Positions 62,404 through 64,000 of a stretch of 64,000 nucleotides of DNA are shown here, in pieces. This DNA comes from Granulosicoccus sp964390335 (GTDB lineage: Bacteria > Pseudomonadota > Gammaproteobacteria > Granulosicoccales > Granulosicoccaceae). The notes beneath the pieces are model-generated. The model did not search any database and had not been told where the DNA came from. It saw only the letters and a list, made by a program, of their open reading frames with translations. Location: assembly GCA_964390335.1 (NCBI GenBank), contig CAYMHU010000022.1, forward strand, positions 1-64,000, read 5' to 3'. The first letter of the stretch is position 1, and each line of letters starts with the position of its first letter. A program made the position numbers and the translations under genes.

Positions 62404-62425
62404 TACCTCTTTCAGTGGTTATGGT

Positions 62426-62448
62426 GGTTTAAACGGTGTGATTAAACC
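62426..62448. promoter_or_regulatory. Inverted repeat upstream of the dienelactone hydrolase gene
   Basis: GGTTTAA (62426-62432) and TTAAACC (62442-62448) are separated by 9 nt, 23 bp before the start codon. It has no T-tract, so an operator is more likely than a terminator. Confidence 0.3.
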
Positions 62449-62525
62449 GTAACACATTACCATTGCATGATCAGTTGATAGCCGTAACTGTAATGCACCA
62501 GTAAAGTGCACTATCCAAAAGTGTA

Positions 62526-64000
62526 TCAGCGCAGCACTTCAAGCTTCACTCGAGTAAAGTCAATACCATTATCAGGAGTATTCGGTTTTTTTGAAGAACC
62601 AAACGTTTTACTGTTGGCGTGTATAGCCAACATACCAAAGTTCATCGTCTCGTCTGTGTCGTCTGTGTCGTCTGTNNNNNNNNNNNNNNNNNNNNNNNNN
62701 NNNNNNNNNNNNNNNNNNNNNNNNNNNNNNNNNNNNNNNNNNNNNNNNNNNNNNNNNNNNNNNNNNNNNNNNNNNTCGTCTGTGTCGTCTGTGTCGTCTG
62801 TCGTGCTAAATTCAGTGAGCAAAATATCACCTTGCGACAACGTGCCGGATATTTCTATACCGGATGCTACGCGTTTAACCGCAATGGTTGCATGGTAGTT
62901 CTGATTGGATTCAATCTGATAATTAGAACCGCCACCAGCCAGACGCTGGTACCCTTTCGTGGTGCCCAGTAAGCGACCTTGCGTATCATTTTTATGCTTG
63001 CGAATATCAATATTGCTCTCTGATGCGTTACTTAGATTAATATCAAAATCGATCATGTATCCTGGTAAGCCATCGAAAAGCGAGTTTGGCTTTTTAGATG
63101 ATGCAGATTGATCTTTTTCAAGATCAACACGCCCCAATTTATCGTAGAAGCCAAATCGCAGCGCTGAATCTCTGTCTGTTCCGATAGTATCAGGGGTAGT
63201 AAAACTGAAGGTGGCTTTCAAGGTTTGCCCCTCTGAGATAGCTTGCGGATCAAACGTAGTTCGGATCCCACGACCAGACCCGCCCGTCACAAGCCCCAGC
63301 ATACCTTGCTCTACTTCAATAGCGCTGCTGTTACTGCTTGTCCACCAGTTTGCATCTTGAGGATCTACACCATTATCACGCCCACCATCAGCAAAATTAT
63401 CGTCAAAGACCACACCGGGTTTTGCTGGCTGGACATCTGGCCTGGCGGTGGGTTCTGCGGTAGTGGTTGCAGCATCCGGTAAAGCTGCAATAACATCGCT
63501 GGCTTTGGGAGGTGCTGAATGCGAGTATTCTAATTCATAGAAAATGACTCGATCAAAATCTTGTTCAGGGATCGGACTACTGTTGTTCTGCGAATATGCA
63601 CCTGCCTTAAAGAACATAAAGTCATCTTCAACGCTAAATCCACTGTCACGCATATCCAGTGGTGCAGTCTCCACAACACTGCCATCATCTCGAATGATCT
63701 TAACGTACAACATTGGGATGGTAAGCGAACCTTCTTGCTTTCCTTTCACCTCGATCTCATAACTAAATCGTTCATCCAACGCTATGCCATCATCCGGGTT
63801 TTTAGCACGATCTGATCGTGAGCCGATGACTTCTATCCATTGCTCTTTTCCCGTAGCGGGTTCGTGAGCATAAAAAATGGAACCGTATTTATTTTGCGGT
63901 AATTTTCGATAGTACAAGCGAATGGGCTCATCATCCTTTGCATGAATTTGCCCTATGATCACACGACCGACTTGGTACGCCTTACCTAATCGTGTAACCT
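62526..64000 (-). CDS. Alginate lyase (PL7 family) with C-terminal extension, partial and interrupted by a gap
   Basis: The frame is open to the window edge, so the 5' end is missing. From the edge it reads TRLGKAYQVGRVIIGQIHAKDDEP, then KYGSIFYAHEP and, later, FMFFKAGAYSQNNSSPIPE. QIH and YFKAG-Y-Q are PL7 catalytic-core signatures, so it should cleave alginate by beta-elimination. A Thr/Ala/Pro-rich linker leads to a lamin-G/concanavalin-like domain (VVFDDNFADGGRDNG, WWTSSNSSAIEVEQGMLGL, GYMIDFDINLSN), which may bind carbohydrate. A DDT tripeptide repeat, broken by 100 N, lies near the C-terminus. The GTG at 63962 is internal, not the real start. Confidence 0.85.
   Translation of the reverse strand, partial: VTRLGKAYQVGRVIIGQIHAKDDEPIRLYYRKLPQNKYGSIFYAHEPATGKEQWIEVIGSRSDRAKNPDDGIALDERFSYEIEVKGKQEGSLTIPMLYVKIIRDDGSVVETAPLDMRDSGFSVEDDFMFFKAGAYSQNNSSPIPEQDFDRVIFYELEYSHSAPPKASDVIAALPDAATTTAEPTARPDVQPAKPGVVFDDNFADGGRDNGVDPQDANWWTSSNSSAIEVEQGMLGLVTGGSGRGIRTTFDPQAISEGQTLKATFSFTTPDTIGTDRDSALRFGFYDKLGRVDLEKDQSASSKKPNSLFDGLPGYMIDFDINLSNASESNIDIRKHKNDTQGRLLGTTKGYQRLAGGGSNYQIESNQNYHATIAVKRVASGIEISGTLSQGDILLTEFSTTDDTDDTDXXXXXXXXXXXXXXXXXXXXXXXXXXXXXXXXXXTDDTDDTDETMNFGMLAIHANSKTFGSSKKPNTPDNGIDFTRVKLEVLR
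62653..62806 (-). repeat. 9-bp tandem repeat encoding (DDT)n, spanning the third N gap
   Basis: On the + strand TCGTCTGTG repeats on both sides of the gap. Coding strand units are GACGACACA, giving Asp-Asp-Thr. About three units are visible on each side; the number inside the gap is unknown. The unit is a multiple of three, so copy-number change would keep the frame. Unlike the other two gaps, the flanks are not identical 55-mers; this is a real repeat the assembler could not resolve. Confidence 0.85.
62676..62775. other. Assembly gap (100 N)
   Basis: This is a placeholder gap of exactly 100 unknown bases within the DDT repeat of the alginate lyase gene. Confidence 0.99.

Noticed and set aside
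1..64000. Insertion sequences, prophage, integrons or a CRISPR-Cas system
   Set aside because: No transposase, integrase, phage structural or cas gene was seen. The only mobility-like signal is the dispersed HNH tail.

Overview
The window reads as a draft scaffold from a marine-type gammaproteobacterium. The order recA-recX-alaS-lysC-csrA-tRNA, the dnaQ/rnhA/yafS-like/mltD block, mutL-miaA, rne/rluC and ratA-rnfH/bamE-fur-recN-nadK are all characteristic of that class. An alginate lyase, a probable glucosylglycerate phosphorylase, TRAP transport and methylamine-type demethylation genes suggest a marine, perhaps alga-associated, aerobe. No genus is claimed. Three runs of exactly 100 N (23450-23549, 53520-53619, 62676-62775) mark assembly gaps.

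Layout. 1-7313 (minus): tRNA-Ser(GCU), tRNA-Arg(ACG), csrA, lysC, alaS, recX, recA, a small secreted coiled-coil protein and pncC. 7367-18335: core repair and housekeeping genes (mutS, nadK, recN, fur, bamE, rnfH, ratA, smpB, dnaQ, rnhA, a yafS-like methyltransferase, mltD). 18578-23261: an FHA protein, an aldehyde:ferredoxin oxidoreductase-family tungsten enzyme with an XdhC-type maturation partner, and pxpA. 23290-27246: accessory stretch with a DUF222/HNH nuclease behind a near-consensus LexA box and a secreted beta-helix/thrombospondin-3 protein. 27266-41715: core genes again (cysM, miaA, mutL, amiC, tsaE, rluC, rne) followed by a dynamin-like GTPase, a rhomboid protease, a DegT aminotransferase and a GntR/FCD regulator.

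41738-48096 is a minus-strand catabolic operon: FAH hydrolase, RutE-like nitroreductase, OsmC, TRAP receptor and both permeases, and an intradiol ring-cleavage dioxygenase. A YciI-family gene diverges from it. The parts fit uptake and cleavage of a small aromatic (hydroxyquinol-like) acid, but the substrate is not determined. After msrA, an amidohydrolase, glpD and a metallo-beta-lactamase-fold hydrolase comes a second minus-strand operon (59441 down to about 53464): a dimethylglycine-dehydrogenase-like FAD/GcvT enzyme, a pyrrolysine-free MttB-family methyltransferase, an SRPBCC protein, a LigI-like amidohydrolase and an NTF2-like protein. The window ends with a GH13_18 phosphorylase, a Tat-exported dienelactone hydrolase and an alginate lyase whose N-terminus runs off the edge.

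The most interesting points are: the LexA box in front of the HNH gene, with a decayed second copy of that gene's tail about 30 kb away beside a 13-codon stub of a quinone-reductase-like gene; the tungsten-enzyme/XdhC pair; the MttB plus DMGDH-like operon without a visible corrinoid protein; and two assembly gaps flanked by identical 55-mers, which allow the true ends of two genes to be inferred.
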